Of a stretch of DNA of 41,421 nt, positions 9,527 through 18,744 are shown in pieces; the stretch's first letter is position 1; each line of letters begins with the position of its first letter. Source of the stretch: Prochlorococcus sp. AG-432-D11 (GTDB taxonomy: Bacteria > Cyanobacteriota > Cyanobacteriia > PCC-6307 > Cyanobiaceae); contig QCOP01000007.1 in the NCBI GenBank assembly GCA_003212885.1, forward strand, positions 1 to 41,421, in the 5' to 3' direction. The translations under genes were made by a program, and so were the position numbers. The notes beneath the pieces are model-generated. The model was not told where the DNA came from. It saw only the letters and a list, made by a program, of their open reading frames with translations, and ran no database searches.

Positions 9527-9694
9527 TCACTTAATGACCAAAGAGAAGCCAATAGTACCAATTAGGAAGATTGACACTAGGACCGCTATTTGTTGAAAAC
9601 GCTTGCTATTACTTGTTTCTTCTGAAATTACTTCAATTTCGGGTTCTTTTGCAAAAGCATTAAGACGACCTCCCGACTCTTCAGTTACTGTCAT
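9527..9694 (-). CDS. Small single-helix membrane protein, Psb34/Ssl1498-like
   Basis: I found this 55-residue ORF by reading the thiG-sqdB gap. It starts at the ATG complement (9692-9694) and ends at a TGA at 9527-9529. The N-terminal part reads MTVTEESGGRLNAFAKEPEI, followed by a polar linker and one membrane helix at about residues 36-54 (QIAVLVSIFLIGTIGFSLV). The GGRLNAFAKEP pattern is what I associate with the cyanobacterial Ssl1498/Psb34 light-harvesting-like family, a photosystem II assembly protein related to high-light-inducible proteins; this is recalled, not searched. The helix lacks the E..N.R chlorophyll-binding pattern of true Hli proteins. It is co-oriented between thiG (68 bases upstream) and sqdB (58 bases downstream). 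Confidence 0.72.
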   Translation of the reverse strand: MTVTEESGGRLNAFAKEPEIEVISEETSNSKRFQQIAVLVSIFLIGTIGFSLVIK

Positions 9695-9762
9695 TTTCTT
9701 GCGCAATTCTTCGGAGACCCTATGGACTTAATTGCAAATATTATGAGTTTTGTTACTTTGCT

Positions 9763-10572
9763 TTACGAGATTTGTGTTTTGCTAATTCCTAATGTCGGGG
9801 AGCTTGGATTGGCTGTGTCTTTTTCTTGTAATCTGCCTGCAAGAAATGCTTGCCTACCAGCCTTAACGGCATGACACATAGCTTCTGCCATTAGAGAAGG
9901 CTGCTTGGCTTGAGCGATAGCGCTATTGATTAGAACGGCATCTGCTCCTTGCTCCAAGGCCTCGCAGGCGTGACTAGGTACACCTATGCCTGCATCAACA
10001 ATTACAGGTACTTTTGCATTTTCAATAATAATTTTGATATTTGCTTCATTTTTAATTCCTTGCGCTGATCCAATTGGCGATCCCAGAGGCATAACTGTTG
10101 CACAGCCAATCTCTTCTAGTCTTTTTGCTAATAAAGGATCAGCATTAATATAGGGGAGAACAATAAAGTTTTCTTTAATTAATTGTTCTGCTGCTATAAG
10201 AGTCTCAATTGGATCAGGTAATAAATAACGGGAATCTGGTATTACTTCAAGTTTAATAAAATTATTGTCTTCTTGGCCTGATAACTTAGCAAGTTCTCTA
10301 CCAAGTCTTGCAATCCTGATTGCTTCTTCAGAATTTTTGCATCCAGCTGTGTTTGGGAGCATCCAAAATTTGCTCCAATCTATTGCATCCATTAATCCAT
10401 GATGGCCAGGAGCTGCAGACTGGACTCTTCTTATTGCAACTGTAATAATGTCGCATTGAGAGTTAATTAGACTGTGTTGCATTGTCTCAATGCTTGAGTA
10501 CTTTCCAGTCCCTAGAAGTAGCCTGCTATTAAAGCATTTGCTGCCAATTTTTAATACAGAACTCTTGCTCAT
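9763..10572 (-). CDS. thiG: Thiazole synthase ThiG
   Basis: A (beta/alpha)8 enzyme that condenses deoxyxylulose-5-phosphate, dehydroglycine and ThiS-thiocarboxylate into thiazole phosphate in thiamine synthesis. The 269 residues include [10 protein letters not shown] near the N-terminus, [16 protein letters not shown], the Schiff-base lysine at about K107 in [17 protein letters not shown], and the C-terminal phosphate-binding [21 protein letters not shown] segment. The start is the ATG at 10572, 30 bases after the TPR gene. The C-terminal tail after about residue 255 is variable. No thiS or thiE lies next to it, and no TPP riboswitch is visible. Confidence 0.95.
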   Translation of the reverse strand: MSKSSVLKIGSKCFNSRLLLGTGKYSSIETMQHSLINSQCDIITVAIRRVQSAAPGHHGLMDAIDWSKFWMLPNTAGCKNSEEAIRIARLGRELAKLSGQEDNNFIKLEVIPDSRYLLPDPIETLIAAEQLIKENFIVLPYINADPLLAKRLEEIGCATVMPLGSPIGSAQGIKNEANIKIIIENAKVPVIVDAGIGVPSHACEALEQGADAVLINSAIAQAKQPSLMAEAMCHAVKAGRQAFLAGRLQEKDTANPSSPTLGISKTQIS

Positions 10573-10602
10573 TGTTTATTTAAATTGATTCTTCTAATTA
10601 GA

Positions 10603-11160
10603 TTAAAAACCTTTTTTATAAGCTATATTAGGGGAATTATTTTCTTTTAATTTTGAGATTTTCTTTATTTGTTTTTCCGCTGTATTATTCTTAGGGTCCA
10701 ACTTTAATACTTTTATATATATATCATAGGCTTCATCTAGTAACAAAAGCTTTTGCTTAGCAAATGCCAAATTATTTAAAGCAACAGGGTAATTTTCTTT
10801 TGCTTTAATTGCATTTTTATAATGAATTATAGCTTCTTTAAATTTGTCTTGAGCCGCGAGAGAAAACCCAAGTGCATTTTCAATAATTGCTTTGGCTTCA
10901 TCCGGTTCTTCATTTAAATTGTCTAAGGCTTGTTTTAGGCTAGCAGTGGCTTGAGGGTACAATCTTTTCCTTAATTGTGCTGAGCCAAGCTCATATAACT
11001 CAGATGCTATTTGAGACTTTTTATTGCTTTTTTGTTCAAGTTCGACAAGATTTAGCTCATCTTGACGTACTTTGAAAAGTTGCCTGCCGACTAAGATTGA
11101 AATTATAGATAGTAATACTGTAAGTACTATTAAATAAGTTTGTGGGAGTGAGAATTCCAT
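10603..11160 (-). CDS. Membrane-anchored TPR-repeat protein
   Basis: A 185-residue protein with an N-terminal membrane helix (about 9-26, TYLIVLTVLLSIISILVGRQ). Tetratricopeptide-like repeats follow: one around AQLRKRLYPQATASLKQAL, then FKEAIIHYKNAIKAKENYPVALNNLAFAK and LLDEAYDIYIKVLKLDPKN. The last two show the W/Y-x-x-L-G, A and P consensus spacing. The TPR region would sit on one side of the membrane as a protein-binding scaffold; the partner is unknown. It lies between rplT (52 bases upstream) and thiG (30 bases downstream) on the same strand. Its function cannot be assigned from sequence. Confidence 0.8.
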   Translation of the reverse strand: MEFSLPQTYLIVLTVLLSIISILVGRQLFKVRQDELNLVELEQKSNKKSQIASELYELGSAQLRKRLYPQATASLKQALDNLNEEPDEAKAIIENALGFSLAAQDKFKEAIIHYKNAIKAKENYPVALNNLAFAKQKLLLLDEAYDIYIKVLKLDPKNNTAEKQIKKISKLKENNSPNIAYKKGF

Positions 11161-11212
11161 GCAATAGAAAATACTTCAAGTATTTCAGTTTCTTTGTACT
11201 TATTAATTATAC

Positions 11213-11560
11213 TTAGCTTTTGACTTCTGCAATTATCTTATTAAATGATTGAGGGTCGTGGATAGCTAGTTGAGAGAGCATTTTTCTGTTGATTCGAATA
11301 TCAACTTTTTTTAGGCTTCCCATAAATTTGCTATAACTGAATCCTTGCAGCCTTGCAGAGGCATTGATTCGGGCTATCCATAATCTGCGGAAGTCTCTTT
11401 TGCGTCTCTTTCTATCTCTATAAGCATTACATAGAGCTTTCATAACTCTTTGATTAGCTGTTCTAAATAGAGTTCCATTACTACCTTGGAACCCTTTAGC
11501 CAATTTAAGGATTTTATTTCTTCTCTTTCGTGCAACGTTGCCTCTTTTTACACGTGCCAT
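11213..11560 (-). CDS. rplT: 50S ribosomal protein L20
   Basis: L20 binds 23S rRNA early in large-subunit assembly. The 115 residues start [20 protein letters not shown] and carry the strongly basic, helical L20 sequence, with the conserved [11 protein letters not shown] and [20 protein letters not shown] blocks. The length is normal. It follows rpmI by 61 bases, the usual rpmI-rplT order, but infC is not adjacent here. Confidence 0.98.
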   Translation of the reverse strand: MARVKRGNVARKRRNKILKLAKGFQGSNGTLFRTANQRVMKALCNAYRDRKRRKRDFRRLWIARINASARLQGFSYSKFMGSLKKVDIRINRKMLSQLAIHDPQSFNKIIAEVKS

Positions 11561-11621
11561 GATAAAAATGAATAATTGGGAACAAAGAAAGATGGGCTTT
11601 CTAGAAGTTGTTTGAAAATAC

Positions 11622-11819
11622 TTAACTGTAGGGAAGCATCAGACTTACGTTATCTGAATCCCTTTCATCTACCACAGCCTTTGTAGCGAGGTGGCGTTTT
11701 AACTTAGAGCTTTTGTGGTCGAGTAAATGATTCCGAAAAGCTCTTCTGCGAAGGAATTTGCCTGTTGCAGTTGCCTTAAACCGCTTGGCAGCAGCTTTGC
11801 GGGTTTTTAATTTAGGCAT
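11622..11819 (-). CDS. rpmI: 50S ribosomal protein L35
   Basis: A small basic large-subunit protein of 65 residues, beginning [20 protein letters not shown] and containing the typical [20 protein letters not shown] block. The length matches the family. It is the first gene of a co-oriented minus-strand series (rpmI-rplT-TPR-thiG-small membrane protein-sqdB-sqdX). It is divergent from the SpoIID-domain gene across a 106-base gap that should hold both promoters. Confidence 0.97.
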   Translation of the reverse strand: MPKLKTRKAAAKRFKATATGKFLRRRAFRNHLLDHKSSKLKRHLATKAVVDERDSDNVSLMLPYS

Positions 11820-11925
11820 TTCTTTTCTGGCAAATTACAAATACAATCAACTACATTACTTCCTTGACCGTCCAATAGCCAAGTCCGATCTGGTTAGCTA
11901 GACATTTATTAATCCATTTAATTAT

Positions 11926-13464
11926 TTGAAAGTGATTCGTTTTAGATATATCTTTCCATTAGCAATATTTTTCACACCATTCTTCTTAAATGCTTCTTCT
12001 AGAGAGGTTTTAGAAGTATCTAACTCTGTGCCTCTTGCAAGTACGCATATTGTAGTTCCTGAGCCAAAATTTTCTATAGCTGATCAAGAACTATTAGTAG
12101 GATTGAAAGCTCATTTGGGCGGATCTAATACAAGTGGTTTGAAAAAAAAAATTAAATTAACTAGTGAAGACAAGTTGATTGAAATTCTTGACTCTCAGGG
12201 CTTAGTCCATAGGGCCAGGGAAATTTCTATTGGATGGAAGGAAATAACTCTTCCAACTTCTACGAAGTTTGCTAGACAAGTTCTTGGCCCATATGCCAGT
12301 TATGAATCGGCCAGCAGGATTGCTGCTGCAATACAAAAACTTGGAATTCGCTCACATATTGCGCATCCTTTTGATTGGGAGGTATGGATTTCTCATGATG
12401 CGATTCTTCCAGATGATTTCAAGACCAAGCTTGTTTATCAGACAAAACTTAGTCAAGTTCAACCGACTCTCAAATTAAAGTCAGGAGAATATCTTTTGTC
12501 TGGACCTATTCAAATATCTGCACCAAGTGGTCTTAGATTTCAAGGTGGTTGGTATTCGGGCCCTTTTCTTTTAAAACCTGATGCGTACGGAAGTTGGACT
12601 TTTATAGAGAAAGTATCATTAGAAAAATATTTACTTGGTGTTGTCCCTCATGAAATAGGTGCTTCTTCTCCGCTATCTGCTCTTGCAGCGCAGGCTGTTT
12701 TAGCAAGAACATGGGCATTGGCTAATAAAAACCGTTTTAAAATTGATGGATATCATTTATGCAGTGATACACAATGCCAGGTTTATAAAAATACGAAAGA
12801 AGTTAATCAAAATGTTGCTGATGCAATTACTCAAACTTCTGGAAAGATATTGACTTGGAAAGGACACCCCATTCATGCGGTTTATCATGCCACTAACGGA
12901 GGTATTAAGGCATCAGCGAATGAGGCTTGGGCAATGTCTGAGATTCCATACTTAACCAGTGCATTAGATGGTTCTTCAAGGTGGGAAAAAAAATTTCCCA
13001 TTTCTTTTACCAATGATCAGGAAATTAGGCGATTTCTTGCTGAACGGGATGGTGCATTTGGTAATAATCATTATCTGTTTCGTTGGAAACGTACCTTGAG
13101 TGCGGAGCAAATCTCTACTTTTCTTGGGAAAGCCAATAAATCTCTTAAAAGTCCTATGAATATAAAAGTGTTATCTCGTGGACCAAGTGGCAGAGTACTT
13201 TCTTTGATAATAAGTGATCAACAGGACACTCTAACTGTGACTCTCGAAAGGGATCAAATAAGAAGAATTCTCAAAAATATTCCCAGTACACTTTTCGTAA
13301 TTGACAAAGTTGGAGATAAAAAATGGCTTTTTACAGGAGGGGGATTTGGTCATGGAGCAGGTCTATCTCAGGCTGGGGCAATAGATTTGGGCCATAGAGG
13401 TTGGTCTACCAAAAGGATTTTGACTTATTACTACCCTGGAACAACTTATGAATCTTTGCAGTAG
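11926..13464 (+). CDS. SpoIID/LytB-domain protein, putative secreted peptidoglycan lytic enzyme
   Basis: A 512-residue exported protein. The N-terminal 25 residues (RFRYIFPLAIFFTPFFLNASS) form a signal peptide. A stretch at about 115-155 resembles a SPOR-like fold (FARQVLGPYASYESASRIAAAI). The SpoIID domain begins at about 210. Its catalytic glutamate is expected at about E243 in GVVPHEIGASSPLSALAAQA, and the family blocks HAVYHATNGGIKASANEAW and the C-terminal GGGFGHGAGLSQAGA are present. Bacillus SpoIID is a lytic transglycosylase on denuded glycan strands; the cyanobacterial substrate is inferred to be peptidoglycan. The open frame begins with TTG at 11926, and a GTG at 11932 is an equally possible start. 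The glycosyltransferase gene follows after 46 bases, possibly in the same transcript. Confidence 0.87.
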   Translation: MKVIRFRYIFPLAIFFTPFFLNASSREVLEVSNSVPLASTHIVVPEPKFSIADQELLVGLKAHLGGSNTSGLKKKIKLTSEDKLIEILDSQGLVHRAREISIGWKEITLPTSTKFARQVLGPYASYESASRIAAAIQKLGIRSHIAHPFDWEVWISHDAILPDDFKTKLVYQTKLSQVQPTLKLKSGEYLLSGPIQISAPSGLRFQGGWYSGPFLLKPDAYGSWTFIEKVSLEKYLLGVVPHEIGASSPLSALAAQAVLARTWALANKNRFKIDGYHLCSDTQCQVYKNTKEVNQNVADAITQTSGKILTWKGHPIHAVYHATNGGIKASANEAWAMSEIPYLTSALDGSSRWEKKFPISFTNDQEIRRFLAERDGAFGNNHYLFRWKRTLSAEQISTFLGKANKSLKSPMNIKVLSRGPSGRVLSLIISDQQDTLTVTLERDQIRRILKNIPSTLFVIDKVGDKKWLFTGGGFGHGAGLSQAGAIDLGHRGWSTKRILTYYYPGTTYESLQ

Positions 13465-13510
13465 TTAGATCCTGACAGTTTAGAGTCTCTTATCTAGCTT
13501 TAGTTTTCTC

Positions 13511-14821
13511 ATGCCAAAAGGTAATTCTAACGGAGGAAACCGCCGGATTAAGGCATTAGCCTTTTTAATGATTTGTCTTTGCTTGGGAGTACTACCCCAT
13601 TTCATGCCATCGCATCAGGCCTTTTTGCCTGCGATAGTTGTTGGGATTGTTGTTGGCGGATATGGATTATTTGTTGTCTTAAAAGGTCAAAGAATAGTCG
13701 ATACACTGAATTCCATACCAATTTTAGATAAGGACTTACCAACAATTGATATCTTAATATCAGCTAGGGATGAAGAAGCAGTAATTCAGCGATTAGTTGA
13801 CAGATTATTATTAATTAAATATCCAGAAAATAAGTTAAAAATCACTATTATTGATGATGGAAGTAATGATAATACAGCTAATTTATTAAGAGAATCATCT
13901 CAAAATGCCACAAATATTCAAGTTTTAAATCGTCCTCGTTTTTCAAAAGGTGGTAAATCCGGAGCTCTCAATTATGGATTGAAGTTAATCAAAGGAGATT
14001 GGATATTTATTTTAGATGCTGATGCACAATTTCAAGATGATGTCTTGTTGAAAATTGCTCCTACATTAGTAGCTCGCAAATGTGATGCTTTGCAACTTAG
14101 GAAAGCAGTCAGTAATCCAAAACAAAATTTACTTACCACATGCCAAGCTATGGAAATGGCAATGGATGCTGTTATTCAACAAGGAAGATTTTATTCTGGT
14201 GGTGTTACAGAACTTCGAGGGAATGGTCAGTTTATTAAACGAAGTGTCCTGGATAAGTGTGGAGGTTTTAATGAAGATACAGTTACCGATGATTTAGATT
14301 TAAGCTTTAGATTTTTAATTAATAGTGCAAGTATAGGAATAATTTGGGATCCCCCTATAGCTGAAGAAGGAGTTGAAAATTTATATTCACTTTGGAAACA
14401 AAGACAAAGATGGAGCGAAGGAGGTTTGCAAAGATTTTTTGATTATTTTCCTCATTTAATTTCTAATAATTTAACCATCTCAAAACGAATAGATCTTCTT
14501 TGTTTCTTTATTTTGCAGTATTTGCTGCCAGTAGTTTCATTTGTAGATGTTATTTATTCAATTGTTTCTAGAACAGTTCCTATCATTTGGCCCCTTTCAA
14601 TAATAGCTTTAGCTATTTCATCTTTTGCTTATTACGCTGGTTGTCGAAAAAGATCTTATGGCCCCCCAATACCCAGTCCAAAATTATTTCATATTTTTAT
14701 AGCTACAGTTTATTTAATGCATTGGTTTGTAGTTATACCTTTTATTACTTTAAAGATGTCATTTTTACCTAAAAAATTAGTCTGGGTCAAAACCAATCAT
14801 TTCGGAGTTACAAAAGAATGA
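13511..14821 (+). CDS. Family 2 glycosyltransferase, processive (cellulose-synthase-like) membrane type
   Basis: A 436-residue integral membrane glycosyltransferase. There are two N-terminal membrane helices (about 12-32 and 38-57), a cytosolic GT-A domain, and three helices near the C-terminus (about 335-425). The GT-A domain has TIIDDGSNDNT, the D-x-D pair D169/D171 in LDADAQF, VTDDLDLS in the TED position, and the Q/R-x-x-R-W motif (Q297, R300, W301) of processive synthases. It probably polymerises or transfers a sugar onto a lipid or polysaccharide at the cytoplasmic membrane; the acceptor is unknown. Its stop is only four bases from the dnaX stop (convergent), and a weak inverted repeat, AATGAT/ATCATT at 14817-14834, spans the two ends. 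Confidence 0.9.
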   Translation: MPKGNSNGGNRRIKALAFLMICLCLGVLPHFMPSHQAFLPAIVVGIVVGGYGLFVVLKGQRIVDTLNSIPILDKDLPTIDILISARDEEAVIQRLVDRLLLIKYPENKLKITIIDDGSNDNTANLLRESSQNATNIQVLNRPRFSKGGKSGALNYGLKLIKGDWIFILDADAQFQDDVLLKIAPTLVARKCDALQLRKAVSNPKQNLLTTCQAMEMAMDAVIQQGRFYSGGVTELRGNGQFIKRSVLDKCGGFNEDTVTDDLDLSFRFLINSASIGIIWDPPIAEEGVENLYSLWKQRQRWSEGGLQRFFDYFPHLISNNLTISKRIDLLCFFILQYLLPVVSFVDVIYSIVSRTVPIIWPLSIIALAISSFAYYAGCRKRSYGPPIPSPKLFHIFIATVYLMHWFVVIPFITLKMSFLPKKLVWVKTNHFGVTKE

Positions 14822-14825
14822 TACA

Positions 14826-16523
14826 TTAATCATTTTCGTTATTATCTATAATTGTTCCATTAAAGAATTTTGCAAAGTCCTTTGCTCCTTCTAAAGATAG
14901 ATCTATTTCCGTTGAATCTACTGAGCCTTCTTTTTTGACATTCAATTTTTTTTGTATTTGTTGAGACATTTCTTCGCAAGTTTTTTTTTGATTAGGTTGT
15001 TGTTGAATAATTTGATCACTGGGGCCTTTTTGATTTGCAATATTTGGTGTTATTTCACTAGTTAGTATTATTTCTTTTGAACTGCCTAATGCTTGTTCTA
15101 TTGCTCTACTTAGGATACTTTTTCTGCTTTGGATCATTCCTATCCAATTTGAAGACACACTAATTTCAATTTTTTTGTCAGTTAAGTTATATATTTTTGC
15201 TTGTTGAGATAAAAGCATTTTAGTAGATGGAAGTTCAATGTGAGCAAGTATTTTATCCCATGCAATTAATAGGTTCTCTTTGGAAGATTCCACATCTATC
15301 TTATGTTCTTTTTGAATATATTCTTTGTCTTGGAAATTTAGACTTTCTTTTTGATTAGTATTTTTTACTTTGTATTCATTTTCTTTGATCAATTGATTTT
15401 GTTCAATATTTTGAATATCGTTTTGATTTTTAGGATTGATCATTCCAAGAAGTAAAACTTCTATCCATAATCTAGGTTGAATACTATTTTTAAGATTTTG
15501 TTCGGAGCTCTTTAAATTTTTTTGGTATTGATATAGAGTTTCTAATGATACTTTTTGACTTAATATATTTAAGCTATCGCTATAATTTTTTGGCATTGAG
15601 TGTAATTCTTTTCTTTGCGGCGCTATTTTTATGAGAATAAGATCTCTTAAAATAGATGCAAGACCATGAAGAATAGACATTGCCTCTCTTCCTTCGTCAA
15701 TTAGTAATCTGATTTTACTTATTAGTTCAATTGCATCAGTCTCTATAAGTGCATTTGCTATCCCAATAATTTCATTAATAGGAACTATTCCTAAGAATTG
15801 ATATACATCATTCAGTTGGATTGGTTGAGGTAATAAGCTTAATTGATCAAGTAAACTTTCAGCATCTCGTAATCCTCCTTCAGCTCTTTGTGCGATCACT
15901 TTTAATGCATCATATTCTATTGAAATATCTTCTTTTTTCGCAATATAATGAAGGTATTCTGTTAGATCTTTTTCAGAAATTTGTCGAAAATAAAAATGTT
16001 GGCATCTGCTAATTATGGTAGGTAACAGTCTTTGTGGATCTGTAGTCGCTAAAATAAAAACTGTATTCTTTGGTGGTTCTTCTAATGTCTTTAATAGAGC
16101 ATTAAAAGCTGCAGATGAAAGCATATGACATTCATCTATTACATACACTTTCCACCTTGCCTGAACCGGAGCAAATCGTGATTTTTCAATTAATTCTCTG
16201 ATGTTATCAACACCCGTATTTGATGCAGCATCAATTTCAATTACATCTAAAGCAACACTATTGGATATTGTTTTGCATTGTTCACAAGTGCCACAAGGTT
16301 CAATAGTATGCGTTGTACTATTCAAGCAATTTAGAGATTTAGCTAGAATCCTTGCACTAGATGTTTTACCCGTACCTCTTGGTCCTGAGAATAAATAAGC
16401 TGGTGCAATCTTATTCTTGATTAACGCTTGTTTAAGAGTAGAAGTTATTGCTGTTTGTCCAATTAATTCATCAAAGGTTTTTGGACGATATTTGTGGTGT
16501 AACGGCTGATAATTAAAATTCAT
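14826..16523 (-). CDS. dnaX: DNA polymerase III subunit gamma/tau
   Basis: The clamp-loader ATPase that, with delta (holA, also in this window) and delta-prime, loads the sliding clamp. The 565 residues have YRPKTFDELIGQTAI at the N-terminus, Walker A GPRGTGKTSSARI, a zinc module of four cysteines (SLNC ... CGTCEQC), the DEC(H) Walker B VYVIDECHML, the SRC motif IISRCQHF, and a lysine/glutamine-rich low-complexity tail after about 375. No intein interrupts the Walker region. A run of nine A in the coding strand (14981-14989, codons 512-515) could permit slippage; see findings. It is 30 bases downstream of clpX and the last gene of the tig-clpP-clpX-dnaX series. Confidence 0.95.
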   Translation of the reverse strand: MNFNYQPLHHKYRPKTFDELIGQTAITSTLKQALIKNKIAPAYLFSGPRGTGKTSSARILAKSLNCLNSTTHTIEPCGTCEQCKTISNSVALDVIEIDAASNTGVDNIRELIEKSRFAPVQARWKVYVIDECHMLSSAAFNALLKTLEEPPKNTVFILATTDPQRLLPTIISRCQHFYFRQISEKDLTEYLHYIAKKEDISIEYDALKVIAQRAEGGLRDAESLLDQLSLLPQPIQLNDVYQFLGIVPINEIIGIANALIETDAIELISKIRLLIDEGREAMSILHGLASILRDLILIKIAPQRKELHSMPKNYSDSLNILSQKVSLETLYQYQKNLKSSEQNLKNSIQPRLWIEVLLLGMINPKNQNDIQNIEQNQLIKENEYKVKNTNQKESLNFQDKEYIQKEHKIDVESSKENLLIAWDKILAHIELPSTKMLLSQQAKIYNLTDKKIEISVSSNWIGMIQSRKSILSRAIEQALGSSKEIILTSEITPNIANQKGPSDQIIQQQPNQKKTCEEMSQQIQKKLNVKKEGSVDSTEIDLSLEGAKDFAKFFNGTIIDNNEND

Positions 16524-16553
16524 ATCTTTTATTTATTACATTTTTTCTTTTAA

Positions 16554-17915
16554 TTAGGCTGTTTCTTTATGTGAAAGCTTCTCGTTAGATGGTAAATGGA
16601 CTACTTTGCCATCAGTAAACTCTTCTACCATTTTGCGTGTAACGTTAAAGGTTGTTATTTGAGACTGAGATGGGAGTTTGTACATTATGTCGAGCATTAA
16701 TTCTTCTACAATTCCTCTTAAAGCTCTCGCTCCAGTTTTTCTCCTAAATGCTTCTTGAGCAATTGCCTGAACTGCATCATCTTCAAATTCAAGTTTTACA
16801 TTGTCCATACTGAGTAAAGTCCTAAATTGCTTAGTTAAAGCATCTCGAGGGTCTGTAAGTATTGCTTTTAAAGCTTTTGCATCAAGTGGTTCAAGCACTG
16901 CACTTACTGGCATTCTTCCAATAAATTCTGGGATTAAGCCATATTTGACAAGATCATCAGGCTCTAGCTTCATTAAAGCTTCATTAATTTGAAGATTATT
17001 TTTGGAATGCTTTTTGTTTAGGGAGGTATTGGGTACAAAGCCAATTGAGTTTTTACCTAATCTTTTTTGAACAATATCTTCTAAACCCACGAAAGCCCCT
17101 CCGCATATAAAGAGGATCTGGCTTGTGTCAATTTGTATGCAGTCGTGATACGGGTGTTTTCTTCCTCCTTGAGGAGGCACATTTGCTACCGTGCCTTCTA
17201 GCATTTTTAATAATGCTTGTTGAACACCTTCACCAGAAACATCTCTGGTAATGGATGGACTTTCACTTTTTCTGGCTATCTTATCTATCTCATCGATATA
17301 AATGATCCCTCTTTGAGCAAGCTCAATATCCATATCAGCTTTTTGTAATAACCTAAGGAGAATATTTTCAACATCTTCCCCTACATAACCTGCCTCTGTA
17401 AGTGTAGTAGCATCGGCAACTGCAAAAGGCACATCTAATAATTCTGCAAGTGTTTGTGCAAGTAATGTTTTACCGCTTCCAGTTGGACCTATTAGCAATA
17501 TATTTGATTTATGCAATTTAGTGGATGTTATATCAGTTTCATCTTTCTCTTCATTACCTTGCCAAGCTAAACGCTTGTAATGATTGTATACAGCTACAGA
17601 TAAGATTTTTTTAGCAGCTTCTTGTCCTACTACTTGTTTGTCTAGAAATTGTGAAATTTCAATTGGTTTGGGTATTGAAGATAGTGTTGGAGCTGGTTTG
17701 CTTGTTTTAGTACTGGTATTTGTTTCTTTCTGATTGTCATAATTACCTTTTTTACTTTTGCCTTGGGCATCTAAAAGCTCTTCATCCAAAATTTCATTGC
17801 AAAGGTCTATGCATTCATCGCAGATATATACTCCAGGTCCAGCGATCAATTTCCGAACTTGTTCCTGAGATTTACCACAGAAGGAGCATTTTAGATGGGC
17901 GTCAAATTTTGCCAT
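16554..17915 (-). CDS. clpX: ATP-dependent Clp protease ATP-binding subunit ClpX
   Basis: An AAA+ unfoldase that recognises tagged or specific substrates and feeds them to ClpP. The 453 residues show the N-terminal zinc-binding domain (CSFCGKSQ ... CDECIDLC), Walker [13 protein letters not shown], Walker [14 protein letters not shown], sensor regions, and a ClpP-docking IGF-type loop in the segment [10 protein letters not shown]. The arginine-finger region [12 protein letters not shown] is intact. A low-complexity linker (about 55-75, K/T/S/N-rich) follows the zinc domain. It is 113 bases downstream of clpP and 30 bases upstream of dnaX. In Synechococcus the equivalent clpP-clpX pair is an operon whose products work together. 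Confidence 0.97.
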   Translation of the reverse strand: MAKFDAHLKCSFCGKSQEQVRKLIAGPGVYICDECIDLCNEILDEELLDAQGKSKKGNYDNQKETNTSTKTSKPAPTLSSIPKPIEISQFLDKQVVGQEAAKKILSVAVYNHYKRLAWQGNEEKDETDITSTKLHKSNILLIGPTGSGKTLLAQTLAELLDVPFAVADATTLTEAGYVGEDVENILLRLLQKADMDIELAQRGIIYIDEIDKIARKSESPSITRDVSGEGVQQALLKMLEGTVANVPPQGGRKHPYHDCIQIDTSQILFICGGAFVGLEDIVQKRLGKNSIGFVPNTSLNKKHSKNNLQINEALMKLEPDDLVKYGLIPEFIGRMPVSAVLEPLDAKALKAILTDPRDALTKQFRTLLSMDNVKLEFEDDAVQAIAQEAFRRKTGARALRGIVEELMLDIMYKLPSQSQITTFNVTRKMVEEFTDGKVVHLPSNEKLSHKETA

Positions 17916-18028
17916 CGAGCTTAATTAGAATCCATACAAGGTTTAAAGATTAAACACAGTAGTTTTAATCCATACTTATAGGATCGTCACTAAGCGGCGC
18001 TGCGTCAGCTTTCCTTAATGATTCCTAT

Positions 18029-18685
18029 TTAGTTAGGAGCTTGAACTACTTTGTCTATCAGGCCGTATTCAACCGCTTCTTGAGGAGAAAGGAAGTGGTC
18101 TCTATCAGTATCTTCTGATATTTTTGCAAGGGATTGACCTGTGTGGTGTGCTAACAGCCCATTAAGAGTTTCTTTTAGATAAAGGATTTCTTTTGCTTGG
18201 ATTTCTATTTCTACAGCCTGTCCTTGAGCTCCACCAAGGGGTTGATGAATCATGATTCTTGAATTAGGTAGAGATAATCTTTTGCCAGAAGCACCTCCCG
18301 CTAACAAAAATGCACCCATGCTTGCAGCTAAGCCGTAGCAGATTGTGACGATATCAGGATTTATATGTTGCATCGTGTCGTAGATCGCCAATCCAGCAGT
18401 TACTGAGCCGCCAGGCGAATTTATGTAAAGCTGAATATCTTTGTCAGGATCTTCGGCTTCTAAAAAAAGCATTTGTGCAACTAATGAATCAGCCACTTGA
18501 TCATTTACCTCAGTACCTAAAAAAATTATGCGTTCTCTTAATAGCCTTGAATAAATATCAAATGCCCTTTCTCCCCTCCCAGACTGTTCAACAACAGTGG
18601 GGAGCACCCCTGGGCTAGATAATGAAACTGGATAGGTTCCTTGCCAGAGATTTTTAATAGGATGACTTGTGCTGACGTTGATCAC
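18029..18685 (-). CDS. clpP: ATP-dependent Clp protease proteolytic subunit (ClpP2-type, clpX partner)
   Basis: The serine-protease chamber subunit. The 218 residues keep the full catalytic triad: S122 in [12 protein letters not shown]147 in [10 protein letters not shown] and D196 in TDRDHFLS. It is therefore an active ClpP and not a ClpR paralogue. The glycine-rich oxyanion segment [16 protein letters not shown] is present. Cyanobacteria carry several ClpP paralogues; linkage to clpX points to the ClpP2 group, which pairs with ClpX. The N-terminus is extended by about 20 residues over E. coli ClpP. It is 59 bases downstream of tig. Confidence 0.94.
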   Translation of the reverse strand: MINVSTSHPIKNLWQGTYPVSLSSPGVLPTVVEQSGRGERAFDIYSRLLRERIIFLGTEVNDQVADSLVAQMLFLEAEDPDKDIQLYINSPGGSVTAGLAIYDTMQHINPDIVTICYGLAASMGAFLLAGGASGKRLSLPNSRIMIHQPLGGAQGQAVEIEIQAKEILYLKETLNGLLAHHTGQSLAKISEDTDRDHFLSPQEAVEYGLIDKVVQAPN

Positions 18686-18744
18686 GCGAGAATTGATGTT
18701 ATGTGAATAATCTATATGGAAGATTTTAAGTATGAGCTTTTTTT

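Noticed and set aside
14817-14834. AATGAT/ATCATT inverted repeat spanning the convergent stops of the glycosyltransferase and dnaX genes as a bidirectional terminator
   Set aside because: Only six A/T-rich pairs with no flanking T-run; too weak to call a terminator.
14826-16523. Intein in dnaX, as known in some other cyanobacteria
   Set aside because: The Walker A and surrounding sequence run on uninterrupted and the length is normal for an intein-free protein.
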